Shown: piece after piece, positions 32,801 through 44,800 of the stretch
How the letters are laid out: the number at the start of each line of letters is the position of its first letter
How positions within the stretch are numbered: position 1 is the stretch's first letter
Assembly (NCBI RefSeq): GCF_031877795.1
Contig: NC_133942.1
Location: forward strand, 4,588,001 to 4,652,000
DNA length: 64,000 bases
Origin: Strix aluco
Taxonomy: Eukaryota > Chordata > Aves > Strigiformes > Strigidae
Reading direction: 5' to 3'
Notes under the pieces: model-generated
What the model was told of the DNA's origin: nothing
Database searches by the model: none
The model's input: only the letters and a program-made list of their open reading frames with translations
Position numbers and translations under genes: made by a program

Positions 32801-35800
32801 TTTTCCATCCACTAATCCCCCCAAGTCCTTCTCCTTGGGGCTGCTCTCAATCCACTTCTCGCCCAGCCTGTATTTGTGCTTAGGATTGCCCCGACCCACA
32901 GGCAGGACCTTGCACTCGGCCTTGCTGAACCCCATGAGGTTTGCACGTCCCACCTCTCCAGGTCCCTCTGGATGGATCTCTTCCCTCCAGCGTGTGACCG
33001 CACCACACAGCTCGGTGTCGTTGTTGAACTTGCTGAGGGTGCACTCAATCCCACTGTCCATGTTGCCAACAAAGATGTTAAACAGCGCCGGTCCTAACCC
33101 CTGAGGATGCTACTTGTCACTGCTCTCCACTTGGACATGGAGCCACTGACCACAACTCTTTGAGTGCGACCATCCAGCCAATTCCTTACCCACCGAGTGG
33201 CCCATCCATCAAATCCATGTCTCTCCAATTTAGAGACAAGGGTGTCATGTGGGACAGTGTCAGAAGCTTTGCACAAGTCCAGGTGGATGATGTCAGTTGC
33301 TCTTCCCTTGTCCACCAACACTGTAACCCCGTTGTAGAAGGCCACCGGACTTGTCAGGCACGATTTACCCTTAGTGAAGCCATGTTGGCTGTCACCAGTC
33401 ACCTCCTTATTTTCCATGTACCTTAGCATAGTTTCCAGGAGGATCCGCTCCATGATCTTGCTGGGCACAGAGGTGAGACTGGCTGTAGTTCCCCAAGTCT
33501 TCCTTTTTTCCTTTTCTAAAAATGGGGATTATATTCCCCTTTTCCAATCAGGGGGGATTTCACTGTACAGCCCCGACTTCTCAAATGTGATGGATAGTGG
33601 CTTAGCCACTTCATCTGCCAGTTCCCTCAGGACCCGTGGATACATCTCATCAGGTCCTTCCCTTTGATCCTGACCCGTGAGCCCTCGGTCGGCTCCTCAC
33701 CCATCCCCAGGCAGAGCTCCCTGCACTCCAGCTGGTCACTGACACAGAGGGTGACCCCTGCTCCTCGTCTCCCCTGCCTGTCCTTCCCAAAGAGCCTGTG
33801 TCCTTCCACCCCAACACTCCAATCGTAGGAGCTGTCCCACCACATCTCCCTGATGCCAGTAAGATCGTAGCCCTGCGGGTGTGTGCACATCTCTACCTCC
33901 TCATGTTTATTCTCTGTGCTACGTGCATGTGCATGGAGGCATTGAAGTTGGGCTGTGATGGAGCTGACTCTCTAGCTGGAATTCCTTTGTGCTGCTCCTC
34001 AGGTGCTCTCCTGCTGTCCTGGGACCCCTCTCCGGGCATCTATTGTTGCCACTGGCATCAAGCTGGTAGCAGTGGGATGGATTGTGGTTCCCCTCCCCCA
34101 TCCACTCCCCATCCATCTGATTTTTTTTTTTTTTTTTTTTTAGAAGCATTACAGTGTAAATTCAGTTTTTGCATTTCCAAATTTGCTACTTCATCTGGAG
34201 TTGCTGGTTTAGTATTTTTTTTCTGATTTTAAAAGCTTTGTTAGACAATGGGTCTTTGTTGCGGCTCCTAATCATTAACCTGAAAACTTTCCAGAAGGCT
34301 CAGAGAAAATGTAAAGCAGCTGACTGCTTCGTTTCTGTCTCTTGAACCAATTAACTGAAGTAATAGAGTTTTCCCCAAAGTTGCTTTTTTTATTATCTTC
34401 CTCTGCTAAAAGAGTGTATGCTCATCAGAGCTAGAAACAAGCAGTAAAGTGCATATAGGTTACTACAAACTGAGATCATAATATCAAGCTGCCATTTGGT
34501 GCCATCATGTAGTGGCACTAATTCAGTAATTCTGTAAAACTTAATTTCCAAAATTAAGAGATGATGTGTGAAGGGAAGTTAATGAGATGAAGAAAGATGT
34601 AGGAAGCTAAGATGATCACCATCGAAGCTGAAACTTATGTATGTGTTAATGGGAAGTTACAGTGAGGTGGTAAATGCCAGCTGGAGGACAGCAGTTGACA
34701 GCAGAGACTGGCAGTGTCACAGGGAAGTAGCCTGACTTCACGTGGAGTTGCTTGGAAATGCCAGTAGCAGGAAATAGGTAATTTTGGGGGGTGATTCAGG
34801 GGTGGGTGATTTGAAAAAGTCACTTAGTGGGGCTGTAGAATGCAAAGGCACTGGTGAGAGCATGGAGATTGAATACTACTGATTTTGTTGTTATTATTTA
34901 TAACAGGTGTGTGGAAGATGAGAAGTATCTCAGATCCACCTGTGTGTTGTACTGGCCCCATAAACTGTGAGATGGCTAATGGCAGAAACGGTGGTGTGAT
35001 TCTCTGCCAAGCCTCAGGGGATGGCAGAGGAGGAGAATATGGATGGGTAGTGGCAGACTGATGTGTTCAGCTGCTGTCCTCATCTTCTCACAGCAGCCCT
35101 CTTATGTTCTGTCTGTAATAGAGCCAGGGAATATTACATTACGTGAAAGTTTTCCAGCAGCTTCTCCGAGTGCTCAGTTGGTGGTGTTTAAAAACTAGCA
35201 AGTTCGAGGATACCCTCTTTAGGAGATCACATCCTGGAAGTGCTCAGCACTTAGACCTCATCTTTTACATTCAGTTCCCAGGAATTTTATTACGCTGCTA
35301 GAAACAAGTTTTTGTGCTTGTAAGACTGTCTCCTGAAAGAATAGATGTGAATGGACTTTCACAAACGAAGGTGTCTCAGTGCACTTGCAAAACAATGCAA
35401 ACCTTACGATGACAGTCTTACTGTAATGTGATTCAGGCAAAAAGCTTATTTAAAACACTTTCTAATCTGTGTGTTTGTGTCTAAGGTTACCTGCATGGGG
35501 CTGGAAAAGATGCAAGTGAAGAGCAGTGGTGTTCAGAGAGAGTAGATGACCTAGTTATTGCAGAATTTCAGGCTGGTGTCCACTTTGTTATTACCTGACG
35601 AAGGAAGCAGCTGTATGGTGCCCGGTCTGTTGTGTTGGTTGCCCTTGTTCTGTGCTGTGGGTGGTGAAAGGGCTGTTGTCCTTCAGAAAGGAGTGTCAGT
35701 GTGCAAACCTGTTGGGTTTTGAAGTAATTGAAGACTTACGGGGAGGTTTCTGCTCCTGCTTGGTGGTGGCATTTAATGCAATTGCGTATTGCCTGTTCGT

Positions 35801-38800
35801 ATCGGTCTTGAGGCTGCCTGCACCCCACCTCCATGACCTAGTCATCTGGAGAGCACTGGGGAAAAACATGTGACGTATCTGATGATGCTGGTCTCCAGAC
35901 CATCAGTGAGAGCTACACCTGAGGCAAGCAAAAAGTCTCTTAATTTATCAAGCAGTCTTTTAAGCCTTCTCATGGTGAGGTTGCTCTTATTCTACCTGCT
36001 AACATAAAGTGTAACATTTTGATTATTTTCTTAATGCTTCCTTCCATGGCACAGTGTGCATGGTGACAAACTTTGAGATGCTGTTTGATCCTGCACGTGT
36101 TTGGAGGGCAGCTGGAATTTCCACTTGGTGCTCTACTATTGGCAAAGGCTGGGTTTTTGTCTGATTAAATACTTACAGTGGGGGGGTGACATGCTGTCCC
36201 TAGATGCCACTTTACTGGAGCAGACGTTTGTGCTGCTTGGTTTGTCAGGCGTTAGCTTCTACGCTGGTCTTTAGACAGCCCTCTGCTCCTCCACCTGTGT
36301 GTGCGATACGTCACCACCAAGCAAAACTCTTACTCTTTGTCAACTGATGTGAAACTAGTTGGTTTCCTTCTGCTGGGGAATTTAAATATGGTCTTGTGTC
36401 ACGCACCTGTAGACTATATCTGTGGATGTTGCTGAGGTTTGAACCATTTACAGATGTCTGAGGCTTGGGCAAAGCCAGTGTTTCTGGAGTGTCCGCTTTC
36501 ATTCACGAGTGAGGATTGTGTAGAAAACTGAACTGGAAGTGGTATCAAACTCGTATCGCTGTACGAGTGTGGAAAAGCTTCTGCTATTGGGATATAGATG
36601 CTGCAGTTGGGATGAAAACTGTTGAAATGCAAAAGCTGCCATGTTTAGAAAACAAAACCAGCCATGAAATGGAAAGAAACAAAATAATTTATCAATACCA
36701 TGTCTCAAGGAGGTGGGAAAGGATTTTGCTGGAGAACTGAGCTTGAGTTGTTCTTAAATGGCTTTTATCTGCAGTGAATGCTGAAATCGAAACAGGAGCT
36801 TCCTCCTATCGTGTGATGAGAAGCTGAACTCTAAAATATGCTTTTCTTGGTAATAACTGCAAGAATTAACTGCGCAGCTCATCTTGATGGATGAAAACAT
36901 GAATGGATCAAGTACTGCAAACAGTCATTCAGCAAATTGTGCTGCTTCGAAATTCTGATTTAAGCTAATGTCCTAATAATCTTTAATTTATAATTCATTT
37001 ATGCATTTAAGTGCATCCAGGTTCCTCTTTCCAATTCATACTTTCGTATTTTGACAGGAAAAAGAAGCCAACTCAGATATTAGTGACCAAGCTTCCAGTT
37101 CAATTAAATTCTATTAAATGAAGGGGGTTTATTTCAAATAATAATAATGCTTCTTTGGAGAAGTCCAGACCTTTGCAGGGTTTCCCATCCCTGTATCTCC
37201 CATTTGCACTGGTGTACCCAGGCATGGCAACATTGATAATGACAGTAAATGTAAATACTTCCAGTGAAAAGCAGTGAAGTGGGATCTGTTTGAAGCACTT
37301 TTGGGACTTGGCTGCTTTGTTAGCCTTAAAAAAAAAATAAATCACTGCTGAAGGACTGACTGTGTTTCTCTTTGGGCAGAGCTTTATTATGAATGTTTTG
37401 TTAGCGAGATAGTTGTGGCAGGGAGTCTTTTAAAGTGCCCTGAGAATTTCAACAAAATGGCTGCTTTCCTCGGGTTTCGTTCCTATCTGGATATCAACAG
37501 GCTTGCTGCCCTGAGCTCTAGGCAATCTTCCTCGGCTTCAACATGTAAAATTTAATAGGTGGCTGTTGCAAATTAGATCTGCTGTTTCAGCTTTCATCAA
37601 ACCATGTTTGGAGGAAAACGGAGTGTTTGAACGTGTTTGCTTTTCCCATGCTTGCTGTCTGTTTCTGGCTGCTTTACTTACTGAAATTTTTCTTTGTAAA
37701 CAGAAAATACCCTTTGTAAAAGCACGCTTCTCCCTGCTGCAGCTTCAAGCCTGAGCAGTAATCCCCTGTCTGAGCGGCATCGTTAGCTTGTTCATAACTA
37801 ATCTTTGTGGTGTAAGTCATAGGCAGTAATCCTGTGTGCCAAATGAGAAGCCTGTCCAGTTTCAGAACAGAAACTCTAATACCAGTGCTGTGTAATCTAG
37901 CGTTGTTTAAATATTCTGTTAATTTTCACAGTACTGGAGTGAGTGTCCAAAGTGATTGCTGATAAGAGGTTGAGAGAGGGCTGTAGCAGAACTAGTGTCA
38001 AAACAGGGGCTGAAGCATCAAATTAGTTTGGTGGTGTTTTAACCCCATATGACCAAGTTACAGCACGTAGCTGCTCTGCAGCAGCTAACCTCTTGTTGTG
38101 ATAGATGCTGTGATTTATTCCTCCAAAGCTGCTCCCAGGTAATGGCAAGGTAAGTGTGTGCATGCAAGCAATTAATGCGGAGCAGCTGTTACCCGGTACC
38201 TTGTTGGTGTGCCTTGCCTTAAATTAGAACAGTCCTTAATGCCAGAGGTTTTTGCATTTGTATTTAACTGTGGTTTACATTATGCAAACCAAGCCTCTTA
38301 GCACTGCCTCCCTCCCTGTCTTCAGTCCTCCCTGTGTAATGCCAGCTCAGGTTGTATTGCTGTCCCCACTGCATACGAGCAAGGGCACAGCTGTCTTAAT
38401 CCTTGCTTATGTATCTGTGAAACAACTGGTTAAGTTTTAAATACTAGATCTTGGATGTGGCAAGCAGAGAAAGCAGACAGCCCAGCTATTTCTGGTAGGA
38501 GCTTGTCATGCTGCTGGTGTTTCTTTTTTTTTTTTTTTTTGGTAAATTAACATGATGAACAAATACTGCTGTAGCTAGAGGAAACTAAAGCCCAAGAAGC
38601 CAGTAAAAGCTACCCCTCGTGCAGTATTTGTGTTATAATACACTAATACACCAAGCCAACAGTGCTGGTCTCCGGAGTATAATCCGAAATAACGTGCTGT
38701 TTCGTACACTGCCGTCGCAGTGGGAAAACAACTTTCTTTTTGTGATGCTGGGATACCTGGGGGGGTCTGATCGAGGGAAACTTGTTCTGGAAAGCTGCAG

Positions 38801-41800
38801 TGCTGCTTTGGGAAAATGGAGAAGCTGCAGATGACATGAGACTCTCTTGTTCTTCATGACCACGTGTCCTCTGGTGAGCAGTTATTTGCTGGATTTGCCT
38901 TGTCACACTTGGTAATCACTGCAGACCACTTTAGTTCCTTATTAATATGACATAACTTATCCTTCAGTGCAGGGGGAATCTGTCTGTCTTCTTTAAAAAG
39001 AAAAGTCAGCCAGAGACCACTACCTCAGTTGCCTCTTAGCCTATTAAGTGATTAATAGGTATTCTCAGAACCCTTAATACAGTGGCTGAGTGGGCTGCTG
39101 TAGCAGAAGGTAGGACAAGACTTTAGGCTAATTTAAATCTGTCTTAATGCTCTTGCTTGAGAAATAAAGAAAATACTATTTCTTTGTACATCTGGCAGAT
39201 CTCTGGGGCTGAGTGAAGAATCCTTGTATTTGAGAAGAGCTTCATGCTTTACCGTCTGAAACTCATTTGTAACTCTAGAGCATGGCAGGGCTGAGGGGCT
39301 CGAGTAATGTGCTTTATAAATGTGAGAGTGCTGGAAGGATTACACAGAGAAACCTACACCTGCTATCTGCCTGATACGTTTAGCAGATTTCCTGGTTTGA
39401 GGCAAGACTTGTCCTAGACCATGGAAATTTTTTTAAAAGTTGTACTGACTATAGGAGCTGGTATCATAACCAAGATTATCTAGAGATAAGATCAGTTTGT
39501 TTACTAAAGTATATTTTCATTCTTGATTAAGGTGCTCTAGGAAGCCGTGTTTAAGTGAGCTATTAAGAGCTCCTTTAGGTATTGCTACATAATACAGATA
39601 GTATTACAGAAAAAGGTGTTCTGGAGACCCAAATACAAAGTAGCCTAGAAAGATCAAAAACTACAGCTCTGAAAGAGGCTGCAGTTCTCCTCCCTGAAGC
39701 CGGAGTAGCCTTTTGGTGAAGAGACCCTTAAATTCCCATACAGCTGCTTGGTCGCAGGACTGACTTGAAACAGTTCAACTGCTTGTTCCCCTCTGTCTGC
39801 AGTGCTGGCACAGGGTCCGTGCCGCTGCATGCTGGGCTGGATCAGGGATTGATGATGCTGAAAAGCCTTTTCTTGATTTTTTTTTTTTTTTTTTTTTCCT
39901 TCCCCCTTCTTCTCTTTAAATGGGGTTCCATGCTGGTTTAGCATGATTCCCATGTGCTGCAGCAGCTTGAGCAGTGTTGACCAGGCAGAGCACTTGTCAG
40001 CCCTGCTGCCAGGGCAAAAGGCGAGGACGCAGCTCCCTAGGAGGTACAAACTGTGCAAAGACCATCCTGTTGCCTGAAGAGCCTCTCACCGTTGCCTCAG
40101 GGTATATGTACTCAGAGTATCTGCATTGCATTTGCAGGGCAAGGTGTATCAGCTTGCTGCTTTGGCTGAGAGCTACGAAGAGAGGGGAAAACAAGTCCAC
40201 CAGAGCAGCAAGCTAGTCTAGCTTGTCCCAGAGCTGCACCGTCTCTACTTTGACACAAGGAAATGGGTAAATCTGCCCAAAAGCCGGATCACCCCCTTAG
40301 CAGGCAGCTGCAGCACTGCGATCTCGCGTGCTGAAGGTTGGGGTGCTGCCTCGCTGCTTGGCAGTGACCAGTCGCCCATGGTTGTCAGCCAAGCACCTCA
40401 TTGTGTTATTACAGTTAGGAGCTTGGATCCATATTGCCGGGAGACTTGTTCAAAGAAGGACTGGGGCCTCATTTTCACAATACAGAGCATTTGGTAACAC
40501 TGGTTTCTAGTTTTTCTGCCCCATACCGTGTAGCAGATTTGCCTTCCCAGCTGTTTATGGGGCTCCACACGGACTGGATCAGGGATCTGGTCTACCCTTC
40601 CTAAAGCTGCTTTTGTTCACATGGGCTTTTTAAGTAGGAAAAATTTCTTAATTTGGCTTTAAACAAGCTGTGCTGGCATTAATAAGAGTAAGAACACACT
40701 GCAGAGGGAGAGGAGTGTCACTTTTTATAGTATAAACCACAAGACTGGTTCTTTGTACTTAGATTTTGACCCTAGGGCTTTATTTCAGTGAATGTTTTGT
40801 TGGTGTTGCTGCTGAAAGATGCTGCACTGCTTGTCCCCTCCTGCCCTCTCCCTTGTGCTAATGCAGCTGTTTGTGTGGTCAGGCAATCAGATTGGGGAAC
40901 CGATTCAGTGAAAAAACAACTTAAAGGAAAAGAAGAGAAAATATCCATTTCCAAGCCGGTAATTCGCAGCATTGCAGCATAAGATGGCTGTACTAGCATG
41001 GACGGGTGAGCGCAGGACATGCAAGTGTGCAGCTGAGGGTAAGGATGGGGTGGGATCGCTGCTTTGGGTGGCAGCACTGGCTTTTGGCAGCTTCAAGTTG
41101 TAGCTCTAGCCTGCGGGCTCAGAAAATCACATTGCTAGTTTATGTCCTACTTTTCAACAGCTTCAGAGTGTCCATTGAAAATTTGCCCTAAGGCAAGCTT
41201 CCATTTTGGTGTCAAATGGCAAAGTACACTTAGCTGCTCTCAGGATGCTCGCTGTTGTCTCCACTGCATGTAAATGGTCCTCGAACTGAGCTGAGGTAGT
41301 TTGAATTTAGGGAGCTAAAACATGATTCTGGGGCGTAACAGAAGCCATATGATTTGTTATGTTTCTCATATGACCAAAGCTTGGCTGATGATACAGATTA
41401 AGTTGGAAGAAAAACTTGTGTACAAGTGAAAACCAGCTTTTATTTCTGGTTTTATTTGACCTTTCTAGGCTATTTCTTTCCATAGTTGTATAACTGCATA
41501 GTATTTTCTGTATCTTGGGGTGCTCTGGGAACATCTGGAGATTTCAAAGGACATTGTCATCTTACACTGGTAGCCGGTTACTTTCTGGGAGAGTTTTCAG
41601 CCCAGGTATTTTGGTGGTCGGGGTTGGGACAAACAAGGAATATTCTTGTTCTGCAAATAGTGTGGAAGCTTGTGGCAAAAATGGATAGGATGGATGGCAG
41701 TTAGCCCTTCCTGCACTTTACGAACATCCTGGGTTTACGTTGTGTAAGCGTGCTGGACGTGGAGATGTTGGCACATGGGCATCTTTTGTGGTAGCAGTAA

Positions 41801-44800
41801 CTAACCTGTTCCTTAAGCCTTTGACCGTATTCCCATTTTATGTAGTCTTTTTGCTTTATAGAGGTTTTTCTTTTTTAATTTTTCTGTCAAGTCGAACTAT
41901 TTTCCAGTATATGTTAGTTAACATGTATAGTCTGCATAGATTATGTTAACAGACACACCAATTTCTCCATTTGCCTATTCAAAACTCTCCTTGGTGTTCT
42001 CATAACAGTATACCAACTGGGTCAAGCAATTCATTATTTATTATTTTTCTTTCTCTAGAATCCAGCGACTATCACTCGAATACTGCTTAGCCATTTCAAC
42101 TGGGATAAAGAGAAGCTGATGGAGAGGTAAGCAGCCATTTTAGCATGCAGTTGAATTTCTCTTCAGACCTGCAAGAAATGTTTATTACCGGATTAATGTG
42201 AGAATGGATGAATGCACGGTATGTGGCAGGAGAATCTCTTGTGTAAGCTCTAAATATTCGCCCTTTAGCAGCCCTTGCCAGCTGAGAGTGACTTCTTGTT
42301 TTAATATCATTAATACCTAGTAGACTTCAGAGAAGTTTTAGAAGTTTGCTGCCCGTTGGAGGAAGGGGTGCCTTCCAGTTTGAACACATACAGGCACAGC
42401 ATTTTCACAGGCTCTGGGAAAAGCAAGCAGGAACAGGTTGCTGTTATCAGGCAGCTGTTTTGGACTTGGGTTTATTTGCTCTTGCATGTCATGCTAGCAT
42501 GCGTATTCCTGACATGTTTATTTGTTAGTCTTGCTGAGACTAAATTGTTCCTGACTGATAAAGGGTGCTGGTAAAGTGCATCTGTGTTGTCTTCATCTTT
42601 GCAGCTCTAGATTTTTTTTTTTTTAGTATGTAAGCAATGGCTTGAATTTTGCCTCTCCCTCCCCCTTGGAGCAGAGCATTTTATGGTTATTTCTCATCTT
42701 TGATTCCCAGCTCTTGTAGAATGTTGCTGGTAAAGGTACTTTTTATAGTTTATTAATATACAGTGGAGGTCAAATCCAGCTACAGTGCTAATGCACTTGT
42801 TTCTTTTCAATGCCAGTGTTGCTGTTGAAGAGAGCGTGAGGGAGCTGGAGAATTCAGTTTACTTGTGGAAGCTGGGAGGAGAATTAGGGTGGACCAGAAG
42901 GAGCCCTAATGGCAGTACAGGGACTTACTGGTTGTTAGGGTCTTTACTGGTCTTGAGGAGTGTTGAGACAGAAATGGGTGGGTGGGGGGTGAGGGTAGGA
43001 CTCAGGGCCTGGTAGGATTGTTTGTTTCACTTTCAATTACCATTTCCTTTGCCTGATGATCAGGGAATGAGAAGATAGGATGCTTTGTAGTCTGCAAAAA
43101 GCAGAAGTAATTATTGGTAGTACTGTTGGATTGATAAATGCCACTTAACAGCCTGTAGGTGCTGTGTGCTGGGCCCATGCAGTTTGGTACTCTCACGCAG
43201 GGTGCAAGTGTGGAAGAGCAACAGATTCTCAGTCAGCTAGTAGATAGGTTTGGAGTTTAAACATTTCTGCTGTCCCGGAATAATGGATTTAGGACATCTT
43301 TAGCCCCCTTTGTGTAACGTTTTCAGGTAGTGATAGTGCTCAGGTATCTCTCAGGTTTTGTTTGGCCTAGATTTTTTTTTTTGAAGTTACTGTATTTTTT
43401 AAAGCTTTCTAGCCTTTCCTTTATTTTCCTGAGATTGACCTCTTAGTTAATGTTGGAAGTATGAAAGCTTTGTGTTACAAATATAGTCACATTAAGGCTA
43501 TTTAAATCTGACTACAACTGTTAAGCATTCTGATTTAGTTCCTTCTCTATAATGTGTGTCTGTCACTTCTTTGTATTTGAGTTTCTTGTGCTGGTTCTTT
43601 AGGTCAGGCTGAAGCTCACTCTCCTTGGCTACCTACATCTCACTTTGAGATACTCCTACATAAGTGTACTGAAATGTTACCCCTTTATTCAATAGGATTT
43701 TTTTCCCTTCTCACTGAAATCTTGTTCTTAAGGCTGCCATCAATTAAAAATAAAATGGGACTGTAGGTGTTTTCAAAGGGGGGAGTGTCAGCCACTTGTA
43801 TGTGAGGTATTATTGTTAAGGCTTTTACAGTTTCCAACCAAAACACTTTAAGTACGTGTAAATATTTAGAAAGTCCACAGGTAAATATTTACTCTTGGTA
43901 CATATTCATTAAAATACTTATCTTAATTCTATAGGATTACCCCTGTGAGTAATACAATACATGACCCTTGCTTATGAAGACCTATTGCACACTAGTCACG
44001 GTTTTGGTGCTGATTGGTGTCCTGATGTATTAGAAAAACACTAAAACATTTTCTCTCAACTAGCTGGTGCTGCTTTCTGTCACTTCTTCACCAAATAGCT
44101 TCCACGGAGCCCTTTGCAGCTTTCTGCTGACAGTCAGCTGTGTTAAAGCAGGAGTGTGAGGCTGGGAGCTGGCTCATGGTGTTCAGGAGGTTTTTGTGAT
44201 TGCTGTGGTAATAGGCAAAGGCAAGGTGGGAGGCAGGTGGTCGCTTCAGTAGTTAGGATGCAAAACAATCAGTTTGGAATAGCGATGGAGCTGGAAATGA
44301 TGCCATGAGCTAGCTACACATCACATCTTTTTGCTAAAATAGAGGTGGGTCTCATTTAGACAAACATGACAAGCTGATTAAGCCCAAATTTAGACTTGGT
44401 TATTCTTCTGAAACAGAGATCACTTTTGAGACTTGCTTGGCTTTGTGTGTGTCCAGCCAATCTTATTGCATCATTGTGCTGGTATAAATAAGCTGAAAAA
44501 TTCTGGGAAGCATTCGTGGAGAGGCATGCTCTAATCAGGCAGAAAAATAAACTCAAACACTACTTTATTTTTTTTTAAGGGAAAACCCCCAAAATTTACA
44601 TTTTACTTTAAAGTAACACTATCCATTCACTGTGTCTTCAATGTCTGACCAAAAAAAAATGTCTTGTGTCTGAAATCTCCAGCTCGCTAATAGCTAAACT
44701 TGTGTGCTGGCTTGCCTGTTGGTGTGCACTCATTGCTGTGCAGGCTAAACCCAGGCAGAGCCTCACCTGGGGCTGGAGCATCTGCTCGTGCTGGGGAGCC

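Larger units (their letters stand above)
14831..42058 (+). other. ARIH1 intron 1 (27.2 kb)
   Basis: It starts inside the CpG island, with a G-rich run near 14860-14885, and becomes AT-rich after about 15.4 kb. It holds an antisense CR1 copy (about 32.14-34.12 kb) and long T tracts at 18655, 20848, 34121, 38524 and 39877. Several acceptor-donor juxtapositions occur (15642, 20886, 38138). I recognise no nested protein gene; all open frames are short. Confidence 0.85.

Noticed and set aside
33094..33468. 124-codon minus-strand reverse-transcriptase-like frame as a gene
   Set aside because: It is a piece of the dead CR1 copy, not a host gene.
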